Shown here: piece by piece, positions 1 through 5,858 of the stretch
Position numbering within the stretch: position 1 is the stretch's first letter
Layout: the number at the start of each line of letters is the position of its first letter
Assembly (NCBI GenBank): GCA_964467585.1
Contig: CAYXRF010000020.1
Coordinates: 1 to 9,423 of the forward strand
Direction: 5' to 3'
DNA length: 9,423 bases
Source: CALVLD01 sp964467585
Lineage (GTDB): Bacteria > Bacillota > Clostridia > Christensenellales > CAG-138
Translations under genes and position numbers: made by a program
The notes under the pieces: generated by a model
The model's input: only the letters and a program-made list of their open reading frames with translations
What the model was told of the DNA's origin: nothing
The model's database searches: none

Positions 1-50
1 TGACCTCCAGCGTGACAGGCTGGCATTCTAACCAACTGAACTACCGGGCC
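1..50 (-). tRNA. tRNA-Asp (GUC), 3' end cut by window edge
   Basis: The minus strand from position 50 begins GGCCCGG, followed by a D-arm (GTTCAGTTGGTTAGAA). The anticodon stem CCAGC/GCTGG encloses the loop CTGTCAC, which gives anticodon GTC and so Asp. The variable loop, T-arm and 3' acceptor strand lie beyond the left edge. It starts three bases after the CCA of tRNA-Val, so both are probably cut from one precursor transcript. Confidence 0.95.
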
Positions 51-53
51 GAA

Positions 54-129
54 TGGTGGGAACAACAGGGCTCGAACCTGTGACATCTTGCTTGTAAGGC
101 AAGCGCTCTCCCAGCTGAGCTATGCTCCC
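54..129 (-). tRNA. tRNA-Val (UAC)
   Basis: The complete 76-base tRNA includes an encoded CCA end at 54-56. The acceptor strands GGGAGCA and TGTTCCC pair with one G-T wobble. The anticodon stem CTTGC/GCAAG encloses the loop CTTACAA, giving anticodon TAC, which reads Val codons. The T-loop GGTTCGAACC is canonical. It is the promoter-proximal member of a Val-Asp pair with only a three-base spacer. Confidence 0.97.
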
Positions 130-155
130 AACCTGCCGCCATAAGCGGCTTAGTT

Positions 156-184
156 ATAATACTTGATGGGAGCGAACTTGTCAA
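156..184 (-). promoter_or_regulatory. tRNA operon promoter
   Basis: On the minus strand a perfect -35 TTGACA (179-184) is followed by a 17-base spacer and a -10 TATTAT (156-161). Transcription should start near 149, about 20 bases before tRNA-Val. An A/T tract (CTTTTTGAAAAAG on the plus strand, 191-203) sits just upstream where an UP element would lie. A small hairpin, GCCGC/GCGGC at 135-149, falls in the 5' leader. Confidence 0.85.
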
Positions 185-318
185 TACCCTCTTTTTGAAA
201 AAGTACCCCGTTTTTTAGTATATTGTCGCGTTCGCTGCGTGTGTACGGTCTTTTGAAGGATAAGTCTGCGCCGCACTGCACTGATTTTTGTGCGCATACG
301 CGGCACGGCGGGCGCTCG

Positions 319-1107
319 TCAGCCCGCTGCCCGATATTGGCTTGGGTTTAAAAAGAATGCTGTCAATTGATTGATAATTGACGTGAGAAGCTCCGCATCC
401 TTGCCGGAAAGCCCATACGAATGCCCTCCGCGCTGCACGACAAAAACAGAGGCGTCAAGCTGCTCCGCCACAAAAAGAGAAACCCATGGGCTGACCGCGG
501 CGTCGTTTTCCGCATAAATCACAAGCGCGGGACACTCGCACGCCATTCCCGCCGCTTGCGAAGGGTTGATATCCTTTTCCAAATCGATGAAAAAGCCTAT
601 CCCAAGCTCCTGCGCATTTCGCCCCGTGCCGAACACGGCGTATCCCGCCTGCTCCGCCTGTGCTTTAAGCGTCTGCCAAGCCGATTCGCCTCCGAAAATT
701 CGTTTGAGATCGTTGGTGTCCGCGGCGGGCGCGATAAACGCCGCAGCGTATATGTCGGCCGTCCCCATCGCCATAAGCTCCAGCTCCACCTTGCCGCCCA
801 TGCTGTAACCGAGCATGCCAATTTTTTCAGCATCCACGGCAAATCTTTTTTGCATATAGAGGATTGCATTTTGTACGTCAATCCGCATATTTGAAAGACA
901 ATTTTCGCGGAAGCTCTCATAGCTGTCGCCACATCCCGAAAGGTCCATGCGTATGGATGCAATCCCTGCCGCCCCCAACGCCTCAGCGATGATTTTGAAG
1001 CCTTTGCCCTGATTGCGATTGCCGCCGTGACCGTGTATCATTATCACGCACGGAAGCTGCTGCCCCGCCGTCACCTTTGGTATCACGACCGTTGCGGGGA
1101 CAAGCAC
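319..1107 (-). CDS. alpha/beta hydrolase (serine esterase/peptidase-like) domain
   Basis: The longest uninterrupted start-to-stop segment encodes 262 residues from a GTG at 1107. It is a complete alpha/beta-hydrolase catalytic core. It has an oxyanion-hole HGHGG (residues 25-29), a nucleophile elbow GYSMGG with Ser102, an acid Asp202 in AEND, and a catalytic His229 in GGHSYG. The pattern resembles dienelactone-hydrolase / prolyl-oligopeptidase-like esterases (family knowledge); the substrate cannot be read from the sequence. The GTG lacks a ribosome site and lies inside the first beta strand, so it is unlikely to be the native start. The real N-terminus lies upstream, beyond the TAA at 1408-1410 (see the interrupted-gene entry). 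If the stop is real, the domain would be made only by weak internal initiation, without its export signal. No convincing intrinsic terminator follows; a GC-rich 8-bp stem at 306-329 overlaps the end of the gene but lacks a T tract. Confidence 0.8.
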   Translation of the reverse strand: MLVPATVVIPKVTAGQQLPCVIMIHGHGGNRNQGKGFKIIAEALGAAGIASIRMDLSGCGDSYESFRENCLSNMRIDVQNAILYMQKRFAVDAEKIGMLGYSMGGKVELELMAMGTADIYAAAFIAPAADTNDLKRIFGGESAWQTLKAQAEQAGYAVFGTGRNAQELGIGFFIDLEKDINPSQAAGMACECPALVIYAENDAAVSPWVSLFVAEQLDASVFVVQRGGHSYGLSGKDAELLTSIINQLTAFFLNPSQYRAAG

Positions 1108-1250
1108 CCCGCGTGAGGGGTAACGGACGTCTTTTGAGATAATTTCATATATTTGGGCTTCGCTTGTGGGCGCGGCGGTTGCCGTTTGCGTTGGGGCGAC
1201 AGTTAAAAGAACTGCGGGCGTGGGGCATGGTTCGCCTTCAAAAGAGTATT

Positions 1251-1370
1251 GCTCCGCAGAGTATGGCTCCGCAGAGCATGGCTCCGCAGAGTATGGCTCC
1301 GCAGAGTATGGCTCCGCAGAGTATGGCTCCGCAGAGTATGGCTCCGCAGAGCATGGCTCCGCAGAGTATC
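1251..1370 (-). repeat. eight tandem 15-bp repeats encoding SAEP(Y/C)
   Basis: Eight consecutive copies of the plus-strand unit GCTCCGCAGAGTATG occupy 1251-1370. Two copies (1266-1280 and 1341-1355) have GCATG at the end, and the last has GTATC. A degenerate ninth copy follows at 1371-1382 and a partial one precedes at 1244-1250. On the minus strand, in the hydrolase frame, each unit reads Ser-Ala-Glu-Pro-Tyr, with the GCATG variants giving Cys in place of Tyr. The unit is a multiple of three, so copy-number changes keep the frame. Near identity at DNA level points to recent expansion. Confidence 0.93.
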
Positions 1371-1579
1371 CCTCCGCAGAGGGAACCTCGGTGGATATGC
1401 AGACATATTAGGCGTCGATATTATGCGAGCCGCATCCGCAGCAAACGCAGGGCAGCAGAATTGCCGCACACGCCGCTGTGCATATGGTTTTGACAACAAT
1501 ATTCATTTCGCGCTTATCCTTTGCGCTTGTATTGAGCGAAACGTGATACTTTTGCTGTTTGTGTCGCCCTTTTCGCCCG

Positions 1580-2506
1580 TCAATCCCCCTCGATAGGCTC
1601 ATCGTCAACAGGCTCGTCTGTTGCGGAAACCGAACCGACAACACGGCTGCTGATTTTGCCGCCAATGCGTATGGTAATCGTGCCGTCCGACAGCCTGTAA
1701 GTATTGTAGGTGTAAAGGCTCATGTGGATCCAAAGCGTGCTTACGGTATCCGGCAGAGCATAGCACGGCGTTACGGAGCCTGAGGCGTATGTGCCATAGC
1801 TGAGCATGCCGTCGCCGTTGTCAAGCATATATGCGCGATAGCCGCGATACTCCACAATGGCGTTGCCGCTGCCGTCAAGGTCGTCCTCACCCTCGATATA
1901 TTGCAGCCCATAGCCATCGCTTGTGCGAACCCAATCGGCATAATTGCGCAGCACGCCGTCTACCGTAACGGAAATAAGACCTGAATCGGTTGGCGCGTCA
2001 TAGCTGACGATTATCTCAACGGGACGTCCGTCGCTTGTTGCGGTGACGGTGACGCCGCCTTCGTCCTCCTCAAGCTGAGGGTTGATATACCCTGCTGAGT
2101 TAAGCGCGGAGGTGAATGCGGCGGCGTCTGCGCCCGCCTGCGCGAATGTGTCAAAAAGCTTGTCGCCATAAACAAATCCAAGCATCCAAAACAGTGACTC
2201 GGAGAATGCCGAGTCCTCTGAAAGGGCGGAATCCAGACAGTTGTAGAAGCCGTTTTTAACAATGCGCATACGCGTGAGACAACGCGCAAAGCAATATTCC
2301 TCCGGCCCGGGCGTGGGCGCGGGCGTCGGCGTGGGCGCGGGGGTGGGCAGGGGGGTGAAGGTTGGCACGGGCGTGGGCGTGTTAACCACAACAGCGTCCG
2401 CATCGTCCCTTGCGCCGCACGCGGCAAAGGCAAGCAGCGCCAGCACGGCCGTCAGCAGGCACAGAACACGCTTTATTGAAACAGTTTTTTTGATTGCAGC
2501 TTTCAT
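1580..2506 (-). CDS. Pro/Thr-linker lipoprotein of unknown function
   Basis: The protein has 308 residues from ATG 2506. It has a basic N-terminus (KAAIKKTVSIKR), a hydrophobic core to residue 29 and a lipobox-like LAFAAC with C30 as the probable lipidated Cys. An acidic stretch follows, then a Thr-Pro-Ala-Pro linker at about residues 43-69, a globular domain from about 70 to 290, and an acidic tail (DEPVDDEPIEGD). The globular part has many Tyr, Asp and Gly residues and reads as beta-rich (for example VEIIVSYDAPTDSGLISVTV). I do not recognise the family. It probably sits on the outer face of the cytoplasmic membrane. A TTG 66 bases upstream extends the frame but would put a non-signal sequence ahead of the signal peptide. 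ATG 2506 lacks a ribosome site, but its promoter places +1 on the A of the ATG, which supports this start. The interrupted hydrolase lipoprotein follows after 73 bases on the same strand. Confidence 0.88.
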   Translation of the reverse strand: MKAAIKKTVSIKRVLCLLTAVLALLAFAACGARDDADAVVVNTPTPVPTFTPLPTPAPTPTPAPTPGPEEYCFARCLTRMRIVKNGFYNCLDSALSEDSAFSESLFWMLGFVYGDKLFDTFAQAGADAAAFTSALNSAGYINPQLEEDEGGVTVTATSDGRPVEIIVSYDAPTDSGLISVTVDGVLRNYADWVRTSDGYGLQYIEGEDDLDGSGNAIVEYRGYRAYMLDNGDGMLSYGTYASGSVTPCYALPDTVSTLWIHMSLYTYNTYRLSDGTITIRIGGKISSRVVGSVSATDEPVDDEPIEGD

Positions 2507-2512
2507 GGCGCG

Positions 2513-2541
2513 ATTATAACACAGCGGCGGAATATTGGCAA
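2513..2541 (-). promoter_or_regulatory. promoter predicting a leaderless lipoprotein mRNA
   Basis: On the minus strand, -35 TTGCCA (2536-2541), a 17-base spacer and an extended -10 TGT-TATAAT (2513-2518) precede ATG 2506. The seventh base after the -10 hexamer is the A of that ATG. The predicted +1 therefore coincides with the start codon, in agreement with the lack of a Shine-Dalgarno sequence. The element is back to back with the promoter of the divergent DUF362 gene, three bases away. Confidence 0.75.
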
Positions 2542-2544
2542 CAC

Positions 2545-2573
2545 TTGACCGCAAAAGTTTGGGGTGATACAAT
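2545..2573 (+). promoter_or_regulatory. promoter of the DUF362 gene
   Basis: The plus strand has -35 TTGACC (2545-2550), a 17-base spacer and -10 TACAAT (2568-2573). Transcription should start near 2580, about 24 bases before the ATG. The Shine-Dalgarno AAAGGA (2588-2593) falls in that leader. Confidence 0.75.
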
Positions 2574-2603
2574 GAGCCTATTGTTATAAAGGAATTATTT
2601 CAG

Positions 2604-3749
2604 ATGAGTGATTATCAGTGTTCAATTGTTTCCTGTGCGGACTACTCCCAACGTGCGGTGGAGCGTGCGTTTGACGAGCTTTTGCCTCCCGTTGGCGGCT
2701 TGGACTGGGTGACTGAGGGAATGCGTGTTGTTATCAAGCCCAACCTTGTTTCCGCGATGAAGCCCGAGCAGGCGGCGACCACGCATCCCGCTCTTTTGAA
2801 GGAGCTTTGCCGCCGCTTAACCGACAGGGGCGCGACTGTTCTTATCGGCGACAGCCCCGGGGGGTTCTTCACCGTTGCGGCGCTCAACGCGGTGTACGCG
2901 GCGACAGGGCTTTCCTCATTGGAAAGAGCCGGCGTCTCGCTTAATCGCAATGTTGCATATCACACCGCGCAGATTGACGGCGCTGCAATGAAGCAGCTCA
3001 CATACACCGATTATCTTGACGAGGCGGATGCGATTATTGACTTTTGCAAGCTAAAATCCCACGGAATGGTTGGCATGAGCGGCGCTGTGAAAAACATGTA
3101 CGGCGTGATTCCCGGTCTTATGAAGCCCGAAACGCATTATATCTATCCCGACGTCACCGATTTTGCGAATATGCTTATCGACATAAACCAACATTTTCCC
3201 ATACGAATGGCGTTTGTTGACGCGGTGCTGGGCATGGAGGGCAACGGGCCCACGGCGGGCGACCCGCGCTTTATCGGCGCGCTTATCGCGGCAAAAACCA
3301 CCTATCAAGCGGACATAATCGGCGCACGGCTGATTGGTCTTGACCCAAGCGGCGTGCCGACTCTTGTTGAAGCTTCAAAGCGTGGACTTGCCCCCCTCGA
3401 TTACAGGGAGGTTAAGCTTTACGGGGATGTTGCGGCGATGTCCGTACCCGATTTTAAATATGTTCCACGCAAAAGTATCCGTTTTTTGAACGGGACAAAG
3501 TTTGTGTTTGTGCAAAGATTTGTTTCGGACTGCTTTACACACAAGCCGCGCCCCGTGAACAAACTGTGCATAGGCTGCGGCAAATGTCAAAGGCTTTGCC
3601 CCGCGCACGCCATAACAATGCAGCACGGGCGGCCGCATATCGACCGCAGCAAGTGCATACGCTGCTTTTGCTGTCAGGAATTTTGCCCGAGGGCGGCGAT
3701 GATAGTCTCCCGTCCGCTTGTTGCGCGTCTGCTGCAAAAGCAAAGGTAG
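2604..3749 (+). CDS. DUF362 domain protein with two 4Fe-4S clusters
   Basis: The protein has 381 residues, the usual length for DUF362 proteins with a ferredoxin tail. The DUF362 domain spans about residues 5-300 and has the hallmark segments VVIKPNLVS (42-50), IGDSPGG (81-87) and KLKSHGMVGMSGAVKNMYG (149-167). The C-terminal ferredoxin module has two CxxCxxCxxxC motifs, C322/C325/C328/C332 and C351/C354/C357/C361. The spacing is right for two 4Fe-4S clusters, and a Pro follows the last Cys of each. No signal peptide or membrane helix is seen, so it should be cytoplasmic. The family is iron-sulfur and often annotated as electron-transfer or uncharacterised; the reaction is not known to me. 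ATG 2604 is preceded by AAAGGA at 10 bases and by its own promoter, and TAG ends the gene. The last 76 bases are antisense to the CARDB-like frame. It shares its promoter region, but no evident function, with the divergent lipoprotein gene. Confidence 0.93.
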   Translation: MSDYQCSIVSCADYSQRAVERAFDELLPPVGGLDWVTEGMRVVIKPNLVSAMKPEQAATTHPALLKELCRRLTDRGATVLIGDSPGGFFTVAALNAVYAATGLSSLERAGVSLNRNVAYHTAQIDGAAMKQLTYTDYLDEADAIIDFCKLKSHGMVGMSGAVKNMYGVIPGLMKPETHYIYPDVTDFANMLIDINQHFPIRMAFVDAVLGMEGNGPTAGDPRFIGALIAAKTTYQADIIGARLIGLDPSGVPTLVEASKRGLAPLDYREVKLYGDVAAMSVPDFKYVPRKSIRFLNGTKFVFVQRFVSDCFTHKPRPVNKLCIGCGKCQRLCPAHAITMQHGRPHIDRSKCIRCFCCQEFCPRAAMIVSRPLVARLLQKQR

Positions 3750-4201
3750 AGGTTGGGTTGACGGCAAGCCGCTATATTATGAGGACTCACCGCCTCACCC
3801 GCCTCGGCGCTAAGCCCGCGCAAAAGCGGAAGCTCGATATCAACCGTTTCACCCGCGGGGACGTCCTCAACCTGAAATGTGTGAAGTGCGGACTGCGTTG
3901 CTATACCCTCGCTTTCGGAGCCGTATGTCACTTTGATGTGGACGGCGGCCGCCGTGCCGATGTTTTTTACAGAGACGACTGCCGCAAATTCCGCGCCGCC
4001 CGTAACTCCGCCCTCCGGGGAGGCAAAGCCCGTGACAAACAGGTCGGGATATCCCGTGTTTTCCGTTGTGTCACCGTTTGGGTCTGTGCCATCGGTTATT
4101 GTGACAAAAACGGTAAAGCTTTGGGAATGGCTTTCTGCCGCGGCCGGCTCTCCGCCGACCGTCTCATCCGTGGTATTATACTCAATATCATGTGCCTCCA
4201 T
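3674..4201 (-). CDS. CARDB-like domain fragment, probable gene remnant
   Basis: The open frame has 175 codons from ATG 4201, with an in-frame TAA immediately before the ATG. Residues ~50-135 read as one CARDB / COG1361-type beta-sandwich. It opens PDLFVTGFASPEGGVTGGAEF, continues with VVSVKNIGTAAAVHIKVTY and closes with a FQVEDVPAGETVDIELPL segment. Such domains occur in tandem in large exported cell-surface proteins. Here there is no signal peptide, only an N-terminal acidic/Ser-Thr stretch, and no Shine-Dalgarno before the ATG. The last ~25 residues (from about residue 152) are simply the antisense of the DUF362 3' end, rich in Cys and Arg and unlike the domain. I infer a truncated remnant of a larger surface protein that lost both ends, although a short expressed protein cannot be excluded. 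A weak promoter candidate lies at 4245-4273. Confidence 0.5.
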   Translation of the reverse strand: MEAHDIEYNTTDETVGGEPAAAESHSQSFTVFVTITDGTDPNGDTTENTGYPDLFVTGFASPEGGVTGGAEFAAVVSVKNIGTAAAVHIKVTYGSESEGIATQSALHTFQVEDVPAGETVDIELPLLRGLSAEAGEAVSPHNIAACRQPNLYLCFCSRRATSGRETIIAALGQNS

Positions 4202-4244
4202 TTAAGTTATAAGACTGCGCAATATGCGCCCCCCGAACACTTTA

Positions 4245-4273
4245 ATAACAGCACTCGGTTATTAGTCCGTCAA
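4245..4273 (-). promoter_or_regulatory. weak promoter candidate upstream of the CARDB-like frame
   Basis: On the minus strand, -35 TTGACG (4268-4273), a 17-base spacer and a poor -10 TGTTAT (4245-4250, four of six consensus bases) would start transcription near 4238. The -10 match is weak and no ribosome site follows, so this may be a decayed promoter or chance. Confidence 0.3.
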
Positions 4274-4353
4274 TGCAAAAACATTAAACAATCTGTTAAC
4301 ATTATAATAGGATGTAAATATATCGATATGGGAAATACCCTCGGAGTTGACGC

Positions 4354-4382
4354 TTGTTAAACAGACAGGCGTATGTTATAAT
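4354..4382 (+). promoter_or_regulatory. promoter of the two-helix membrane protein gene
   Basis: The plus strand has -35 TTGTTA (4354-4359), a 17-base spacer and an extended -10 TGT-TATAAT (4377-4382). The predicted +1 is near 4389, giving a leader of about 45 bases that contains the GGAGG ribosome site. A second TATAAT at 4411-4416 has no matching -35 at a usable distance. Confidence 0.65.
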
Positions 4383-4433
4383 TACGCGGGCAAAGCTTTG
4401 GAAAACGCCCTATAATTCACTTGGAGGTTACTC

Positions 4434-4988
4434 ATGGCTTCAAATAAAAAGCTTTCAACGGCAAATGCCGTCAAAAAAGGCAAGGGCGATAATCGGCTTA
4501 TCATCGCTGCGGTGGTTCTGCTTGTGGTGGGGCTTGTAATAGCCTTTGCCGCTCCGTTCGTCTTTCCCGAGGGCACGGCAGAGCCTATTGACGCCACCGT
4601 ACAAGGCTCCGACGGCAAATATTCCGCTGTTGCAACCATAACAAACGTTAAGCTGCTTCCCAATACAAATTCCTGCACCGTCTATTTTTCATTCTCAAAT
4701 TCCTATGGTGAGGAATCCTCCTCAAGCTACACCTGCCAAATCGGCTCGAACAGCTTAATCGAGGGGCTTGAAAAGGGCGATCGCATTACGGTTAAGTATG
4801 CCTATGACACGCCGCCCGCGATTGACGGCGACACGCTCGTTCTTTCCGCATATATCCCCGTGCGCGGAGAGGCGTCCTCGTGGAAATGGATAACCATGAT
4901 GACAGTGGGGCTTGTTATTGCAGGCGTGGGTATAGCGCTTGTTATTGTGACTGTGTTTAGGCCCGAAAAAAAGCACGGCAAGCGGTGA
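4434..4988 (+). CDS. small membrane protein with two transmembrane helices
   Basis: The protein has 184 residues. A Lys-rich cytoplasmic start (residues 1-21) precedes a first transmembrane helix at about 22-44. An extracytoplasmic beta-rich domain follows at about 45-148, then a second helix at about 152-175 and a basic tail (RPEKKHGKR). By the positive-inside rule both ends are cytoplasmic. The loop holds two cysteines, C81 and C101, that could form a disulfide, and a KGDRITVKY segment. This topology recalls DUF3592-type membrane proteins, but that is only a resemblance. ATG 4434 has an excellent GGAGG (4423-4427) six bases upstream and its own promoter. It appears monocistronic and converges on the gene at 5165-5608. 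Confidence 0.9.
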   Translation: MASNKKLSTANAVKKGKGDNRLIIAAVVLLVVGLVIAFAAPFVFPEGTAEPIDATVQGSDGKYSAVATITNVKLLPNTNSCTVYFSFSNSYGEESSSSYTCQIGSNSLIEGLEKGDRITVKYAYDTPPAIDGDTLVLSAYIPVRGEASSWKWITMMTVGLVIAGVGIALVIVTVFRPEKKHGKR

Positions 4989-5026
4989 GTGTGTAAGTTA
5001 AATTTTAATGGGCGATTGATATTTTG

Positions 5027-5062
5027 CCGGCAAGGTTTTGCCCCGCACGGGTTGCCTGCCGG
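5027..5062 (+). terminator. possible weak terminator stem after the 4434-4988 gene
   Basis: CCGGCA (5027-5032) can pair with TGCCGG (5057-5062), followed by TTTAATGTTGCTTATTT. A competing inner stem GGCAA/TTGCC lies at 5029-5042. The loop is long and the T tract is broken by A and G, so this is a weak candidate. Confidence 0.3.
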
Positions 5063-5100
5063 TTTAATGTTGCTTATTTAATAGGTTTTTTTGGAGGGTT

Positions 5101-5138
5101 TTAGGGAACCGCTTTTTTTCAAAAAAGCGGTTCCCTAA
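5101..5138. repeat. perfect 18-bp-arm inverted repeat
   Basis: The arm at 5101-5118 (TTAGGGAACCGC plus six T) is the exact reverse complement of the arm at 5121-5138 (six A plus GCGGTTCCCTAA), with two bases (TC) between. It lies between two convergent genes and would fold into a very stable hairpin on either strand. Neither side is followed by a T tract, so it is not a textbook intrinsic terminator. It could act as a bidirectional terminator or RNA stabiliser, or be a dispersed palindromic repeat of the genome. Confidence 0.85.
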
Positions 5139-5166
5139 CGTACCCCCGTAACGTACCCCTAACGTT
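5136..5166. repeat. short direct repeats TAACGTACCCC
   Basis: TAACGTACCCCCG (5136-5148), TAACGTACCCC (5149-5159) and TAACGTT (5160-5166) follow each other directly. The first unit starts inside the right arm of the neighbouring inverted repeat. The last unit runs into the stop codon region of the minus-strand gene ending at 5165. Confidence 0.7.
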
Positions 5167-5608
5167 AATCCCAATCGACAATGGAGAGGGAGAGGAACAG
5201 CTGGTTGTCGGCAGCTTTAACACGACAGAAGCCGCCATAGCCTTTGAAGCAGACGCCGTCACGGTCGGGAAACAGTGAGACGCTGCTGCCATCGGGGAGC
5301 GAAAGGCGAATTTCGGCAAGGGTTGGATCTATTGAATCAATCCGTTCGACGCCGTTATTTTCGCTGCGGTATTCAAGCGCCCATGTAACAACGGCAAGCG
5401 CTTGGTCGGACGTAAGCGCAACCGTCTGCCCGTTGCTGATGCAAACAGCGGTTATCTGAGTGCTGTTTTCGGAAAGACGCTTGCATACGCTTCGGTAAGA
5501 GAGCTTGGGAAGCAGCCACAGCATCAAAAAGCAAGCCACAAGCGCAACAACCGCCGCGGCGCTTACCACAATAATAACAATCCTAAGTAGTATCGCTCGA
5601 AAACTCAT
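5165..5608 (-). CDS. single-helix membrane-anchored protein, unknown family
   Basis: The protein has 147 residues from ATG 5608. A short basic N-terminus (MSFRAILLR) leads into one hydrophobic helix at about residues 8-34. An extracytoplasmic domain of about 110 residues follows, with predicted alternating strands (TQITAVCISNGQTVALT, AEIRLSLPDGSSVSLFP) and an aromatic/acidic end (SIVDWD). No lipobox-Cys arrangement is seen, so the helix is likely an uncleaved signal anchor. I do not recognise the domain. An ATG 15 bases upstream (5623) is in frame, but ATG 5608 is better placed behind GGTGG (5616-5620, seven-base spacing). The gene has its own promoter at 5639-5667 and ends next to the inverted repeat shared with the convergent gene. 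Confidence 0.85.
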   Translation of the reverse strand: MSFRAILLRIVIIVVSAAAVVALVACFLMLWLLPKLSYRSVCKRLSENSTQITAVCISNGQTVALTSDQALAVVTWALEYRSENNGVERIDSIDPTLAEIRLSLPDGSSVSLFPDRDGVCFKGYGGFCRVKAADNQLFLSLSIVDWD

Positions 5609-5638
5609 TTCCGCACCACCCATACAGCTTATGAGTAT

Positions 5639-5667
5639 ATATTACCACATGCGAAACAGAATTACAA
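5639..5667 (-). promoter_or_regulatory. promoter of the membrane-anchored protein gene
   Basis: On the minus strand, -35 TTGTAA (5662-5667), a 17-base spacer and an extended -10 TGG-TAATAT (5639-5644) precede the gene. The predicted +1 near 5632 gives a leader of about 24 bases to ATG 5608. Confidence 0.65.
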
Positions 5668-5821
5668 TCGCAATTAACGCCTTCTGTCGGGCAAATTGTG
5701 TTTTACTGTGTGTAATATTTTTAAGTGATTACGCAGTGATGTGGCGCAACGTTTTGTTGCGCTGCGCTTGCGCCCGTGTCCACAGGGGCATAAACGCTTT
5801 TTTGATATGCAGAGACTTTTT

Positions 5822-5858
5822 AATAAGATAAGGGAGGGCGATTATCAACCGCTCTCCC
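5822..5858 (-). terminator. probable intrinsic terminator of rho
   Basis: Reading the minus strand after the rho stop, GGGAGAGCG (5850-5858) pairs with CGCCCTCCC (5832-5840) as a 9-bp stem with one G-U pair and a 9-base loop. It is followed by TTATCTTATT (5822-5831). The T tract is interrupted, so efficiency may be moderate. It lies 77 bases past the rho stop codon. Confidence 0.6.

Larger units (their letters stand above)
319..1506 (-). pseudogene. lipoprotein alpha/beta hydrolase frame interrupted by TAA at 1408-1410
   Basis: One frame runs from ATG at 1506 to TGA at 319 and contains a single in-frame stop, TAA at 1408-1410 (codon 33). Codons 1-32 look like a lipoprotein signal: a Lys at position 6, a hydrophobic Ala/Ile/Leu stretch, then a Cys-rich end (LPCVCCGCGS) with C25 the likely lipidated residue. 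The lipobox is degenerate. After the stop, the same frame reads through SAEP(Y/C) pentapeptide repeats, an Ala/Thr/Pro spacer and the line-up into the hydrolase strand (EIISKDVRYPSRGVLVP). No ATG, GTG or TTG exists between the stop and 1107. The architecture (signal, flexible linker, esterase domain) is that of a surface lipoprotein, so the intact ancestor was probably about 394 residues. A weak AAAGGA lies 10 bases before the ATG. It follows the lipoprotein gene ending at 1580 by 73 bases with no clear promoter, suggesting co-transcription. A sequencing error at 1408-1410 is the main alternative to a genuine nonsense mutation. Confidence 0.75.

Noticed and set aside
306..329. GC-rich hairpin at the end of the hydrolase gene as an intrinsic terminator
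   Set aside because: The 8-bp stem is real, but it overlaps the stop codon and is followed on the minus strand by GC-rich sequence, not a T tract.
1251..1382. CRISPR-like array
   Set aside because: The 15-bp units are directly adjacent with no spacers and keep a coding frame, so this is a coding tandem repeat.
1408..1410. Programmed stop readthrough (selenocysteine or pyrrolysine)
   Set aside because: The stop is TAA, whereas Sec uses TGA and Pyl uses TAG. No catalytic role or downstream hairpin suggests recoding, and other genes here end normally.
1164..1596. Several open frames on both strands across the 15-bp repeats (for example plus-strand GSAEY-type and minus-strand LRSHT-type repeats)
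   Set aside because: The repeat unit has no stop in most frames, so long frames arise automatically. Only the minus-strand SAEP(Y/C) frame joins a signal peptide on one side and a catalytic domain on the other.
3566..4360. 264-codon plus-strand frame downstream of and overlapping DUF362
   Set aside because: It is Arg/Cys-rich, overlaps the ferredoxin coding end out of frame, has no ribosome site, and is the reverse image of the CARDB-like frame.
5775..5790. DnaA-box-like GTGTCCACA near 5777
   Set aside because: It is a single match with two changes from TTATCCACA and has no other boxes or AT-rich unwinding region, so it is not an origin.
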